Source of the DNA: Trichomonas vaginalis G3 | Taxonomy: Eukaryota; Parabasalia; Trichomonadida; Trichomonadidae | NCBI RefSeq assembly: GCF_026262505.1 | Contig: NC_067205.1 | Span: 26,614,556-26,678,555, forward strand | Direction of reading: 5' to 3' | Length of the DNA: 64,000 nt | In this document: positions 48,522 to 58,042 of the stretch, one piece after another | How positions within the stretch are numbered: position 1 is the stretch's first letter | Layout: each line of letters starts with the position of its first letter | Notes under the pieces: model-generated | Database searches by the model: none | Told to the model about the DNA's origin: nothing | The model's input: only the letters and a program-made list of their open reading frames with translations | Position numbers and translations under genes: made by a program

Positions 48522-49987
48522 ATTGAGGGTGAGAGTAGTATTGTATGAAATAATATCTCTCACCCTCCAATTCATCCTATGGCGCCGAAAAAATTTTGGT
48601 GAAATGCGACCACATTTCACCAAAATTTCTCGGCGCCATATAGAGAACTAGAGCCTGTGAGGTACTGATACTATCCATGTACCTCGCAGGCTCTAGTTCC
48701 AAGCCAAAATGGCTAAAAATTGCCCGCAATTGTTCACATTGCGGGCAATTTTTAGCCATTTTGGCTGGGAATTGGAGGGTGAGAGTAGTATTGTATGAAA
48801 TAATATCTCTCACCCTCCAATTCATCCTATGGCGCCGAAAAAATTTTGGTGAAATGCGACCACATTTCACCAAAATTTCTCGGCGCCATATAGAGAACTA
48901 GAGCCTGTGAGGTACTGATACTATCCATGTACCTCGCAGGCTCTAGTTCCAAGCCAAAATGGCTAAAAATTGCCCGCAATTGTTCACATTGCGGGCAATT
49001 TTTAGCCATTTTGGCTGGGAATTGGAGGGTGAGAGTAGTATTGTATGAAATAATATCTCTCACCCTCCAATTCATCCTATGGCGCCGAAAAAATTTTGGT
49101 GAAATGCGACCACATTTCACCAAAATTTCTCGGCGCCATATAGAGAACTAGAGCCTGTGAGGTACTGATACTATCCATGTACCTCGCAGGCTCTAGTTCC
49201 AAGCCAAAATGGCTAAAAATTGCCCGCAATTGTTCACATTGCGGGCAATTTTTAGCCATTTTGGCTTGGAATTGGAGGGTGAGAGTAGTATTGTATGAAA
49301 TAATATCTCTCACCCTCCAATTCATCCTATGGCGCCGAAAAAATTTTGGTGAAATGCGACCACATTTCACCAAAATTTCTCGGCGCCATATAGAGAACTA
49401 GAGCCTGTGAGGTACTGATACTATCCATGTACCTCGCAGGCTCTAGTTCCAAGCCAAAATGGCTAAAAATTGCCCGCAATTGTTCACATTGCGGGCAATT
49501 TTTAGCCATTTTGGCTGGGAATTGGAGGGTGAGAGTAGTATTGTATGAAATAATATCTCTCACCCTCCAATTCATCCTATGGCGCCGAAAAAATTTTGGT
49601 GAAATGCGAACATTTCACCAAAATTTCTCGGCCCATATAGAGAACTAGAGCCTGTGAGGTACTGATACTATCCATGTACCTCGCAGGCTCTAGTTCCAAG
49701 CCAAAATGGCTAAAAATTGCCCGCAATTGTTCACATTGCGGGCAATTTTTAGCCATTTTGGCTTGGAATTGGAGGGTGAGAGTAGTATTGTATGAAATAA
49801 TATCTCTCACCCTCCAATTCATCCTATGGCGCCGAAAAAATTTTGGTGAAATGCGACCACATTTCACCAAAATTTCTCGGCGCCATATAGAGAACTAGAG
49901 CCTGTGAGGTACTGATACTATCCATGTACCTCGCAGGCTCTAGTTCCAAGCCAAAATGGCTAAAAATTGCCCGCAATTGTTCACATT
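48522..49987. repeat. 250-bp satellite of four perfect hairpins per unit, ~6 copies
   Basis: Each unit has four stems: ATTGGAGGGTGAGAG with its inverse; GGCGCCGA...TTTTGGTGAAATG with its inverse; GAACTAGAGCCTG.GAGGTAC with its inverse; and AGCCAAAATGGCTAAAAATT... with its inverse around TTCAC. Together they cover nearly the whole 250 bp. Units start near 48522, 48772, 49022, 49272, 49522 and 49768. Unit 5 lacks three bases in stem 2, and the last unit is cut short. The frames of 74-98 codons on both strands are by-products of the repeat. Confidence 0.95.
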
Positions 49988-50096
49988 CCCATCTTTTGTT
50001 GGTAAGACGAAGAATATGAAATAAATTATGAAGAAGATAATGATGAATAAAATATCACTTTTTATATTTTTGACACGTAAAGTTGTCACTTTTCTG

Positions 50097-51188
50097 TCAA
50101 ACTGTTTTTATCGTTTTCGTATATAACAATAGTGTAACTATTTCGGGTTTCTTCTGGTTTGTGTCAGAATATTTTTTATAATATAATCTTATGTTTTCAG
50201 GGTATGTAAAATCTTGACTATAATATTTATTTTTGTCATCTGTATAATAATATACTATTCTCGTTTTTTCTATTGCATTATATCTTTTATATCTATAATA
50301 TTCTAAATATAATGTTTGCTTTTTTGGGTCTACACGTGCGTCAACACCATAGTCATAATAATACGGTGCTGGAGCTACGTTAGACAATGTCATATCCGTC
50401 ATTTCATAAACTCTTAAATATTTCTTTTGTTCGTCTCCATATAAGTTTAAGTAGCAGTTGTTGTCTAATGGAACTTTAACTTGTGTGCCATTATTCTTTA
50501 TATAGCCTACATACATTTCATTGTTATTTTTCGGAATGAGTTTATACCGTATACCATTTCTTAAGGACTGTACAAACACCCATCTAAAATATTTATTTTC
50601 TTCATTGACAGAAAAGTCACCAACAATAGTTTCAATATTTTTTGTTCCTATCAAACTTTGGTATATTTCGTTAACATATTCCTTATCTGCCTTCTTATTT
50701 AACTCATCGTTAACATATTCCTTATCTGCCTTCTTTGCTAACTCATCGTTAACAAATGATATATCTGCTTTCTTTGCTAACTCATCGTTAACATATTCCT
50801 TATCTGCCTTCTTATTTAACTCATCGTTAACATATTCCTTATCTGCCTTCTTCATTATGTCATTTAGGAAACCTTTTATGAATTCCTCATTTAAATTAAA
50901 TCTTCCAATCTTCAAAACTTTAGGAAATGCATTTAATGCGTAATATCTTTGTTCTTCTGGTGGAATTGATGTTATATCATCCGTTATTCCTTTAATTTTT
51001 GAATTCATAAATAAAATTTCTTTTATATTTGATATCACTGCACCACCTTTGCAAACGAATTCAAAATGGTCATTTTTCAATACTATCTCCAAATCTCCAT
51101 ATTTCAACCTTTGCGTTTGTTCTGCCGTCTTTGAATTATATGCATATATGGCGTATGTAATGGTCTGTGGTTGCTGTTGTTTAATCAT
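50097..51188 (-). CDS. Polinton B fibre-shaft protein (363 aa)
   Basis: The N-terminus (TITYAIYAYNSKTAEQTQRL) resembles the Polinton A fibre N-terminus. Residues ~113-183 hold five tandem ~14-residue repeats of KKADKEYVNDELN type, the trimeric coiled-coil shaft repeat of phage tail fibres. The C-terminal ~170 residues form a Tyr-rich beta domain (NNEMYVGYIKNNGT, TLYLEYYRYKRYN), perhaps a carbohydrate- or receptor-binding knob. Start after CGTAATAAATG. Together with the tip gene at 47949-48482 it covers what Polinton A has in a single protein. Confidence 0.65.
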   Translation of the reverse strand: MIKQQQPQTITYAIYAYNSKTAEQTQRLKYGDLEIVLKNDHFEFVCKGGAVISNIKEILFMNSKIKGITDDITSIPPEEQRYYALNAFPKVLKIGRFNLNEEFIKGFLNDIMKKADKEYVNDELNKKADKEYVNDELAKKADISFVNDELAKKADKEYVNDELNKKADKEYVNEIYQSLIGTKNIETIVGDFSVNEENKYFRWVFVQSLRNGIRYKLIPKNNNEMYVGYIKNNGTQVKVPLDNNCYLNLYGDEQKKYLRVYEMTDMTLSNVAPAPYYYDYGVDARVDPKKQTLYLEYYRYKRYNAIEKTRIVYYYTDDKNKYYSQDFTYPENIRLYYKKYSDTNQKKPEIVTLLLYTKTIKTV

Positions 51189-51212
51189 TTATTACGATTT
51201 AAAAATAAATAT

Positions 51213-51950
51213 TTAATCTGTTATCTCATCAGCTATTTTTTCTATTTGAAATTGCCATAATATTTCATTCATAAATTCTAAATCACAATCAAATAGGTCA
51301 GTTATTCTAAATTTAATATTTGATAAATCTTTTGAATGAAGAATAAATGAATTCCCGGATAATTGAAACGGATATGATAAAGAAAATATGTTTAAGTTGA
51401 TGGATAAAATGTTTTGTATTGATGGGTAAGAGTTAGGGTCTAATGTTTGATGTGAAAATCTCATTGGGGTATTAACTTTATCACATTTGATTAAAATGAA
51501 ATTAGAACCAGTGTCAGAATACAAAACATCCCCAACATCTTTTTCAAAATTTAATATCCCCAACAATGAACGAAGATGAGGAGTACAAAATTTAATTTTC
51601 AGCGGAAATTTAATAAGGTTATTTATTTCATCAAGTTCAAAAAGTTTATCAGGTTTTGATTTAAAATTTTCTTCATACCATACGATAAATGATTCATTTA
51701 AATAACTTAAAATCATGTTAATATCCCATTTCGTTATCACATTATTTATATACATATCATACGTTTTTAGGTCTACGACCCCGCCGCTATGCGGCTCATG
51801 GTCATCTTTAATAAATGATATATAATCTGAAGGGTCTAAAAGAATGGGATTAAATTTACCACTCACAGAAACGAGAGTAACATTATAAATTCCGCTAACT
51901 GTTAAATTTAATTCACAGTTATTATTCGAAATAATATTGATAATTGACAT
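51213..51950 (-). CDS. Polinton B structural-type protein (245 aa), penton-like
   Basis: Counterpart of the Polinton A protein at 3356-4132 by the LRSLLGIL segment and the C-terminal LSNIKFRITDLFDCDLEF. Beta-rich with no catalytic motif; the tail is of the L..D..G type I associate with minor capsid proteins. A GC-rich palindromic patch (CCGCCGCTATGCGG, 51781-51794, with GACC/GGTC flanks) lies in frame and encodes HEPHSGGVVD, which interrupts an otherwise AT-rich gene. Start context is TCGTAATAAAAAAATG, 21 bp from the divergent start at 51972. Confidence 0.5.
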   Translation of the reverse strand: MSIINIISNNNCELNLTVSGIYNVTLVSVSGKFNPILLDPSDYISFIKDDHEPHSGGVVDLKTYDMYINNVITKWDINMILSYLNESFIVWYEENFKSKPDKLFELDEINNLIKFPLKIKFCTPHLRSLLGILNFEKDVGDVLYSDTGSNFILIKCDKVNTPMRFSHQTLDPNSYPSIQNILSINLNIFSLSYPFQLSGNSFILHSKDLSNIKFRITDLFDCDLEFMNEILWQFQIEKIADEITD

Positions 51951-51971
51951 TTTTTTATTACGATTAAAAAT

Positions 51972-52450
51972 ATGGTAAAGCGTTATTTTCCAGTGATAAA
52001 TAAAACTAGAATAAGATTACCTCAAGAATTCATAAATTCAACGAATAAGAAATTCATTCATGTTATAAATTTTAGTGTTTTCAGAAAATATGAGTCGATG
52101 TCATATTCATCATCGGTTATATTTCACTTCATTCAAATTTAGTTCAATCAAACCCATATAATGACCATTTCATAAGATTTTCAGATGGTATTAAAAATGT
52201 AATTGATAGATTAAAATATGAACAGATTGACAATATCGAATTTTTGGAATTTTGGTTTAAATATCCTGATGGAAAAAAGATTGAAGTTAAAGATAAAGCT
52301 GATACTATAACAAAAACAATTACAATGACTGATCCGGATAGTGGGGAACAAAAAGAAATAAAACAAACGATAGAAACTGGTGAAAGGTCAATTATTATCG
52401 ATTATGATTCAAAGGATTATTATTCGATAATGTTAATGCTTGAATATTAA
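51972..52450 (+). pseudogene. Polinton B small gene region, unknown
   Basis: Starts MVKRYFPVINKTRIRLPQEF at 51972 and stays protein-like to the stop at 52450 (YPDGKKIEVKDKADTITKTI, then ETGERSIIIDYDSKDYYSIM). It looks broken, with about one break. No family recognised. It pairs head to head with the structural-type gene and meets the next minus-strand gene tail to tail. Confidence 0.4.
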
Positions 52451-52773
52451 ATAGCCTTAACAAAGAATTTTTCAAGTGATATTTTATATTCATCAACTAT
52501 TTTATTATAAATATCATTATATGTTAAATGAAGTTCAGTTGTTGTTCCGTTCTTTGATATCTTAATTGTGCTAATATCCTTTATAGGATTTATTTTTGCA
52601 ACTGTTCCGCAGCATGAAACCTCATCATCTATGAAAAATTGAATCTTCACGTCTGAATCTTGAACATCACAAAGAATGGCGATAATGTGAATTAATGATT
52701 CATAAGGTAAAATAATTAAACCGGATTGGTCAATTAAATTTATTATTGAATCATAATTATCAGTTATTATCAC
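52447..52773 (-). CDS. Polinton B small protein (~108 aa), conserved in A
   Basis: Has the SCCGTVAKINPI core. Polinton A carries a relic with ECCG in the same place (4396-4700), so this is a conserved element gene. No ATG at the upstream end of the open frame; it begins within the end of the preceding gene, so the start is uncertain. Unknown function; possibly a small virion protein. Confidence 0.4.
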   Translation of the reverse strand: MIITDNYDSIINLIDQSGLIILPYESLIHIIAILCDVQDSDVKIQFFIDDEVSCCGTVAKINPIKDISTIKISKNGTTTELHLTYNDIYNKIVDEYKISLEKFFVKAI

Positions 52774-53131
52774 GGTAAATTTTCATTAATTCAGAATTAA
52801 TGTCTATTTTATATGGCGCATTGCGACTGTAATCGTAGATTCCTGGGTTATCAAGTGGTGCTGGGTATGTTGGATAAGTGGGAATTTCAACAGGTTCTTT
52901 ACCAGGTTCAGATAAAATGATTGGGTCTCCATCTTCTTTATTTTGCTCTTCCTCATTCTTCGGTAAGTCACGAGTTAATAAATTTGGTTGAGTTGCTGAC
53001 CTTGTTAATTCAGGACTAACATTAACTTTAACATTTTGAATAATTCGTGATTTATCATCATTTACGTTATAACCAACCGTAATCTCTGCTTTTGCGTTAG
53101 TGTTCTTTTGACTAGTGAAACGTCTTCTCAT
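52760..53131 (-). CDS. Polinton B Pro-rich protein (123 aa)
   Basis: Basic start MRRRFTSQKNTNAKAEITVG, an acidic middle, then Pro/Tyr-rich PVEIPTYPTYPAPLDNPGIY. It is probably disordered. The PTYP-type motif can act as a late-domain or capsid linker, which is speculation. Start context is CGAATATAAATG. It overlaps the following gene by 14 bases. Confidence 0.45.
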   Translation of the reverse strand: MRRRFTSQKNTNAKAEITVGYNVNDDKSRIIQNVKVNVSPELTRSATQPNLLTRDLPKNEEEQNKEDGDPIILSEPGKEPVEIPTYPTYPAPLDNPGIYDYSRNAPYKIDINSELMKIYRDNN

Positions 53132-53163
53132 TTATATTCGAATAAAAAAATATATTTAAACTT

Positions 53164-53916
53164 TTATTTTGCTGGAACTTTTGAATCTATTATTTCCTGT
53201 ATTTGTTCATGAAGTTGATTTTTAGCATTTTCATCGAAATTAATAGACCGAATATATTCATTAATTGCATTCTTATAATCATTTGATTTCTCAAATTTTC
53301 TTTTATCTGATTCCTTAACTAAATCATAAGTTAAACCTCGTTGCTGATATAATGGTTTCTTAATTAAATCTTTGAATGCTTGAGATAAAGCACCTGATGC
53401 GATTCTTGCTACTATAATTGGTTGGAATTGCTGTTTAAGTTCATCTTTAACATTTGCGAAAACTGGATCGAATAAAGCAACTTTAAAGAATTTCTTAGCT
53501 GGAATTTCAGATCTCAAATTTGCATATTGACCATCAAACTGGTTAGAATATCGTGGTAATCCATCCGGTCCCTCTTCAATAGCATTTAATTCTTCATTGA
53601 AGTAAGAATATGGATTATGACGGTATGAATTAATTGGACCATTTTCACCTTCTCCAATGTATTGTTTAACAGCTTTTCCATTTTCATCAAATTGCATGGA
53701 TAATTCATTATATGCTTTACGTTTAGGATAATCCGTCATTGTTAATTTATACCCATTTATGACTTTAATATTTCCTTGACCATCAGTAACGAAAACTTCA
53801 TTTATTCCATCAGGTTTTCCATTTGGACCCGTAATGTCTGCTTCGTGTGCTTCCCAATTTGGTCCATGACGTTTGGCATATGCTTGAGCTTCTGGTAATG
53901 TTAAAACGTTTCTCAT
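53164..53916 (-). CDS. Polinton B conserved virion-type protein (250 aa)
   Basis: The first 70 residues ([20 protein letters not shown], then [14 protein letters not shown], then [14 protein letters not shown]) match a pattern I recall from Polintons and Polinton-like viruses: GP.WEA...D..GDGI..V.V....G....NGY...DYP.R. No enzyme motif. The rest is helical and charged. Its ATG overlaps the stop of the upstream small gene (ATGA). Likely a virion component (inference). Confidence 0.5.
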   Translation of the reverse strand: MRNVLTLPEAQAYAKRHGPNWEAHEADITGPNGKPDGINEVFVTDGQGNIKVINGYKLTMTDYPKRKAYNELSMQFDENGKAVKQYIGEGENGPINSYRHNPYSYFNEELNAIEEGPDGLPRYSNQFDGQYANLRSEIPAKKFFKVALFDPVFANVKDELKQQFQPIIVARIASGALSQAFKDLIKKPLYQQRGLTYDLVKESDKRKFEKSNDYKNAINEYIRSINFDENAKNQLHEQIQEIIDSKVPAK

Positions 53917-54059
53917 TTGTTTAACATCTTTTGAAGACCGGCAACAATGTGGACTAATTCTTTCATTCCGTCTGGAACTTTCATAGTTCTATTATATGCA
54001 CCCTTTTTGTTTGTTCCTTGTTTTAATGGAACCTGTAGAAGATTTGCTATTTCTGTCAT
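53913..54059 (-). CDS. Polinton B small protein (48 aa)
   Basis: [20 protein letters not shown] then a helical end ([15 protein letters not shown]). Start after TTTATAATTAAACATG; stop overlaps the next start as ATGA. Translational coupling is possible. Unrecognised. Confidence 0.4.
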   Translation of the reverse strand: MTEIANLLQVPLKQGTNKKGAYNRTMKVPDGMKELVHIVAGLQKMLNK

Positions 54060-54099
54060 GTTTAATTATAAATAAAAAATAAAAATTAATTATAAAAAG

Positions 54100-54927
54100 T
54101 TATTCGAATTTAATGGAACCTTTATTTAAATCAACTATTATTTTTCCATGTTCTCCTAATTGTTGATATTGTGTGTAAAGTTCATTAATGCTCATTGGTA
54201 AATTCACTTGATAAAGCATAACGTTCAACTGTTGACGACTAAAACCACTGAAAATGAAAAGGGTTGATAGATTTGATTTAATGTTTGTGCTTAATGCTTT
54301 GAAATATTGAACAGCCATGAAGAATGAACACTGAATGTGTCGACATTGAGTTAATAACTGATTAAAATATAATTTCTCATTTGTTATTAGTTTTGATTTC
54401 ACTGCATCATCTAGAAAAATGAGTGAATGCAAAAATTCTCTATCAAAATTTGAAATAGAAAGTGTTTCAAATAATTCATCTCGTTGTTTATCAATAATTT
54501 TATCCTCTATTCCTTGCTTCTTGATTGTCTTATATAATTCTTTATACATTAAAAAGTTTTTTAAATAATCTTCTGCTTCTTCTTGTGATAAATAAATAAT
54601 TGGAATTTTGATTAAATGCTTTAAAGATTCAAATGTATCATCTGAAGGTGAACCTGAACGGTTGATATAAATTAACACATGTGAATGGGGGGAAGTGTTA
54701 GCAATAATGATAATTTGTTTTAATATCGTTAATGTTTTACCTTTATTTTGTTTACCAATTGCTGCAGTGATTGAATTTAAGTAACATTCAGAATATGGAA
54801 TTTTCATTAATTTTTCCTTAGATAGAGCATTTCTATTATCACTCAATGCTTCATTAATCATATCATCTACGTATGTATTATATACTCCTGCTAATTCTTC
54901 ATAAGGGGTGGATGAATTTAAATCCAT
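54100..54927 (-). CDS. Polinton B genome-packaging ATPase (FtsK/HerA type)
   Basis: Drives element DNA into the capsid. Walker A IGKQNKGKT (~57-65) and Walker B LIFLDDA (~166-172) are visible, with AVQYFKALSTNIKSNLSTLF (~205) corresponding to the sensor region common to the family. The 275-residue length is usual for Polinton ATPases. It lies directly next to the capsid region, as in other Polintons. The frame is open throughout. Confidence 0.75.
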   Translation of the reverse strand: MDLNSSTPYEELAGVYNTYVDDMINEALSDNRNALSKEKLMKIPYSECYLNSITAAIGKQNKGKTLTILKQIIIIANTSPHSHVLIYINRSGSPSDDTFESLKHLIKIPIIYLSQEEAEDYLKNFLMYKELYKTIKKQGIEDKIIDKQRDELFETLSISNFDREFLHSLIFLDDAVKSKLITNEKLYFNQLLTQCRHIQCSFFMAVQYFKALSTNIKSNLSTLFIFSGFSRQQLNVMLYQVNLPMSINELYTQYQQLGEHGKIIVDLNKGSIKFE

Positions 54928-54951
54928 TTAATCAAAAATAAATTTATAATT

Positions 54952-56592
54952 TTAAACATTTCTATTCATCAATATTTCATCATATGAACTTCTATACTGC
55001 GGTGGTGTACCTGTTGGATGATATTTCAAACCTTCATCCGGTGTCCATGTCCAATATGTAGTCCTAGTAAACCAAACCTGAGGAGGATTTGTCACCTTTG
55101 AACAGTAAGTGTCATTTTCACCCTGAATGATTGGATAAGCTTTCACTTGTACTGTAACTTGTGAGTTGAAAGTTTCTAATCCATCAAAGAATATACCCGC
55201 TCCATCACGTTGAACTGGAATAGTGCATAAGAATGAAGTTTGGTCTTTCCATGTTCTAGCTAATGGCGTGCCATTATCATCATTCAGTGGTCTAGTTAAT
55301 GAGTCCTCGTATTCTTCCGTGCATTCATTCACTCCATCTAAATCAGAAGCTTGAAGCATACGTGTAAAGAATATGTCGCCCACTGTGGTCATCGCTTGAT
55401 CGGGGAAGTTTCTGGAATCTATAGTGACCTGAAGACCTCGAAGCATTGGATTTTCTAAAACTGTTCTTTGCATTGCATTCTTCGGAAATGTTAACACAAC
55501 ATCTGTAACATTATGAAGAGCGTATGAGAAATCTGAGCTAATACCTTCAGGAGTGATGCAACCTCCATTTAGTGAACGAACGTCAATATGTTGAGCTGGA
55601 ATCATGAATGGATCTTCCTTACTGAATAAACGTGGTAATTGCTTTAACTGATTCTTCAATTAAACCGTATCCTGGTGTAATACATTTATCCTCTAAAACT
55701 TCCATCTTTGTGCATGAATAATAACGTCTTCAACTGTTGCGTCAGCAGATGTAGCGGCTAAGCTTGTAATTAATTTGGTAGGAAGTCCGATTTGTTGGAA
55801 TTTGCGATCATATTTATAAACATGATTCATAATCTTTTCATAATTTTCATCAGTTATCTTTTCATAAACGTAATTTTGTAAATCAGCAACTCTTAACGGG
55901 TCAACCTGACAAAATACTAAAGTATCCCTGAAAACATAATATTTAAGAATGATTTCACCAAATGATTTAGGATAATCATCGAACGCCTGAAATGCTAACA
56001 AATCATTTACCGGAATAATCATATCAAAAGTGACATCAACTTCTTCATTTGCTTTCTTGAAAACTTCTGAAGGGTCAATATATTTACCACATACTGAGTT
56101 ATCATATTTTTGAACATTATTATATAACGAATGAACAAACTTTTTAACTTTCCTTTCTGATTTTGGTTTATATGTTGCAAATGCGAAAGATTCACGGGCG
56201 CAATCCATCTGAAGATAACCGGCATCACCTCTTTCGGTTTCTACTTCTAATTGTTTAAAGCTTTGATTTGATGATTTGTAACCAACGAATAAACGCATGC
56301 ATTTAAAAGCGGCATCACATGTGAAAGCTTTATTTGAAACTAGAGTTGCTTTAACTTTGCGTTTAATATATGTGTCACCTAATTGGTTCACATCATGAGC
56401 CGGATTTGTAATTCTTAAATGAGTTTGTTTATCATCAAAATATGGAGCATCAGAGTCATAGCATGAACTTTCAAGTTCTCTATAATATCTTCTACCGTCA
56501 TTCTTTGCAAATATTTCATTTATCTTTTCGAATGAATGAAATACATTTCCATTAATCGGTTTTGTGTTTGGCACTAAATAGTTAGTCGTCAT
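54952..56592 (-). pseudogene. Polinton B major capsid protein region
   Basis: Encodes the beta-rich protein type that fills the major capsid position in trichomonad Polintons. The upstream half opens MTTNYLVPNTKPINGNVFHS and ends with a helical VEDVIIHAQRWKF. The downstream half contains QHIDVRSLNGGCITPEGISS, GLQVTIDSRNFPDQAM and a Trp-rich WFTRTTYWTWTPDEGL. The total length suits a double jelly-roll protein. The region looks broken, with about one break. Identification is by position and memory of family members. Confidence 0.55.
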
Positions 56593-56661
56593 TTATTATT
56601 AAATAAAAAATCAAAATTAAAAGATGAAAATGAATTTTTAATTTTAATGAAATAATCAACT

Positions 56662-56877
56662 ATGGCTGCAGGATTCTTTAAGAAACTGTGGGATAAAGTA
56701 AAAAGAGGAGCGCATAAAGTTTGGGAAACAGTGAAGAAAGGAGCAAATTGGATATTTAAGAATAAAGAAGCAATTAGTGATGTTGCTGAATCAATAACAC
56801 CAAAAGCTGCCCCAATAAGAGAAATTTTAAATAAAGGAGAAAAAGTTTATCAAAGACTACAACCAATACTAAGATAA
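56662..56877 (+). CDS. Polinton B small amphipathic basic protein (71 aa)
   Basis: MAAGFFKKLWDKVKRGAHKV followed by further Lys-rich amphipathic helix (WETVKKGANWIFKNKE). The composition suits a membrane-active or DNA-condensing virion peptide like the pVI/pX class. That is inference. A convergent neighbour on the other strand (56902-57137) begins with the same eleven residues, MAAGFFKKLWD. Confidence 0.55.
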   Translation: MAAGFFKKLWDKVKRGAHKVWETVKKGANWIFKNKEAISDVAESITPKAAPIREILNKGEKVYQRLQPILR

Positions 56878-56901
56878 AAATAATATTTATTTATTTTTCC
56901 A

Positions 56902-57137
56902 CTATTTACCCCCTATTTTATTAAGTATTCCTTCAGCAATTCCACCAATTGCGTTACCTGCTTGTGCTCCCATCGCCGGATTACCTGCTTTAGTACCTAA
57001 TACTCCACCTATGATAGTTCCTGCCGTTTTCGCTACTGGTGCCAAAAAGTTAGCAACAGGTTTAATAACCTTTTTATAAACCCAACTGCAGCTTTCTTAA
57101 TTCCATCCCATAATTTTTTAAAGAATCCTGCCGCCAT
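56902..57137 (-). pseudogene. Polinton B second MAAGFFKKLWD gene
   Basis: The minus strand starts MAAGFFKKLWDGIKKA, a near copy of the start of the 56662 protein. The downstream part is Gly/Ala-rich (AGTIIGGVLGTKAGNPAMG, then QAGNAIGGIAEGIL), like a transmembrane or membrane-inserting segment. It looks broken, with about one break. Probably a second small virion protein. Confidence 0.5.
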
Positions 57138-57204
57138 TTCTGATTTAATATTAATTAAAAAATATATTTCATCACTTATATTCTAATTTTTTATTTAATG
57201 ATAA

Positions 57205-57600
57205 ATGAAACCAATTTTAAAAATAAATGAAACAGAGGAGGAAGAAATAAATGAAAGTGAAAATGTTCAACAAAAAATAAACGTTGTTAAACCAATTACT
57301 GAAATAAAAATTTTTTCATTTGTTGATGAATTTAATGACTATTATGCTAATAATAAAAAATTATTTGAAGAATTGACAACATGTAAATTGAATAAAATGT
57401 TTAAAGTTGAGGACAGAGTCCAAGACCCAGAGGGTCATGGATTCAAAATTTCAAAAATAAAGGGGGTGGTTAGTTTGAAATCTATTCCTCAATCAAGAAT
57501 CACCTCATTAATGAAAATTGATGATTTAACAAAAAGAATAGAAATTATTGAAGAGCGAATAAATCAAATTATTGATTTCATAAATTCAAATAATCATTAA
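57205..57600 (+). CDS. Polinton B hypothetical protein (131 aa)
   Basis: Acidic start (NETEEEEINESENVQQK), a middle segment, and a C-terminal coiled coil (IDDLTKRIEIIEERINQIID). Start context ATGATAAATG. A hairpin-family patch (GACCCAGAGGGTC, 57423-57435) is in frame. Unrecognised; may be a scaffold or oligomerisation factor. Confidence 0.45.
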   Translation: MKPILKINETEEEEINESENVQQKINVVKPITEIKIFSFVDEFNDYYANNKKLFEELTTCKLNKMFKVEDRVQDPEGHGFKISKIKGVVSLKSIPQSRITSLMKIDDLTKRIEIIEERINQIIDFINSNNH

Positions 57601-57656
57601 TTTTTTAAAGTTCTATGTTGATTCTGAGACATGAATTTTAAAAGTTTATTTTTTTA

Positions 57657-58036
57657 TTTTCCATTTCATTATTTTCAATTTCTTCTTCTCGTTTATGAGG
57701 TCTTTGATTATGACTCCATTGATTCCATGAAATTAAATATTCTTTATCATTATATTTATACCTCATTAGCTTATTTTGGCTTTCATATTCATTTAATAAT
57801 TCACAATCTTCATTTTTAAATTGAAGTTTAACCCATTCAGGATTTAAACAATGTTTAATTAATCGCGGAATATCTGACATCATCTATATATAGCTTCTTT
57901 TATAAAAGATAAAAAAATAAATTATTTTAAAATTAATGTTAATTTTTTTAATGATTTATAAATAAATATATTTTAATGCATCGTCTATATATAGATGTAA
58001 CAAAAAAAGTCACTAAACCCTTTCACATATACTACT
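57657..58036. repeat. Right terminal inverted repeat of Polinton B
   Basis: Inverse of 34014-34390 with a few small differences. Holds a shortened copy of the start of the 34164 gene on the minus strand (57638-57883). Confidence 0.9.
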
Positions 58037-58042
58037 TATATT
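58037..58042. repeat. 6-bp target duplication of Polinton B, right (TATATT)
   Basis: Identical to 34008-34013. Confidence 0.85.

Larger units (their letters stand above)
34014..58036. mobile_element. Maverick/Polinton B, complete end to end (24.0 kb)
   Basis: Bounded by inverted terminal repeats of about 380 bp that begin AGTAGTATATGTGAAAGGG on both sides, and by the 6-bp duplication TATATT. Gene content is typical of the family (protein-primed polymerase B, RVE integrase, packaging ATPase, capsid region) plus extras: primase-SF3 helicase, HNH protein, KilA-N protein, phage-like fibre. The terminal repeats differ only by a few small changes, so the insertion is recent in evolutionary terms. 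The element is structurally whole but about four to five of its genes look broken, and no protease gene was recognised. Confidence 0.9.

Noticed and set aside
48577-49898. Repeated 74-98 codon frames on both strands every 250 bp
   Set aside because: They are produced by the hairpin satellite: the same frames appear on both strands through the palindromes, with no start context.
50097-51188. Maturation protease (adenain/Ulp1) of Polinton B
   Set aside because: Looked for His-Asp-Cys patterns in all unassigned B genes and found none; this gene is a fibre shaft.
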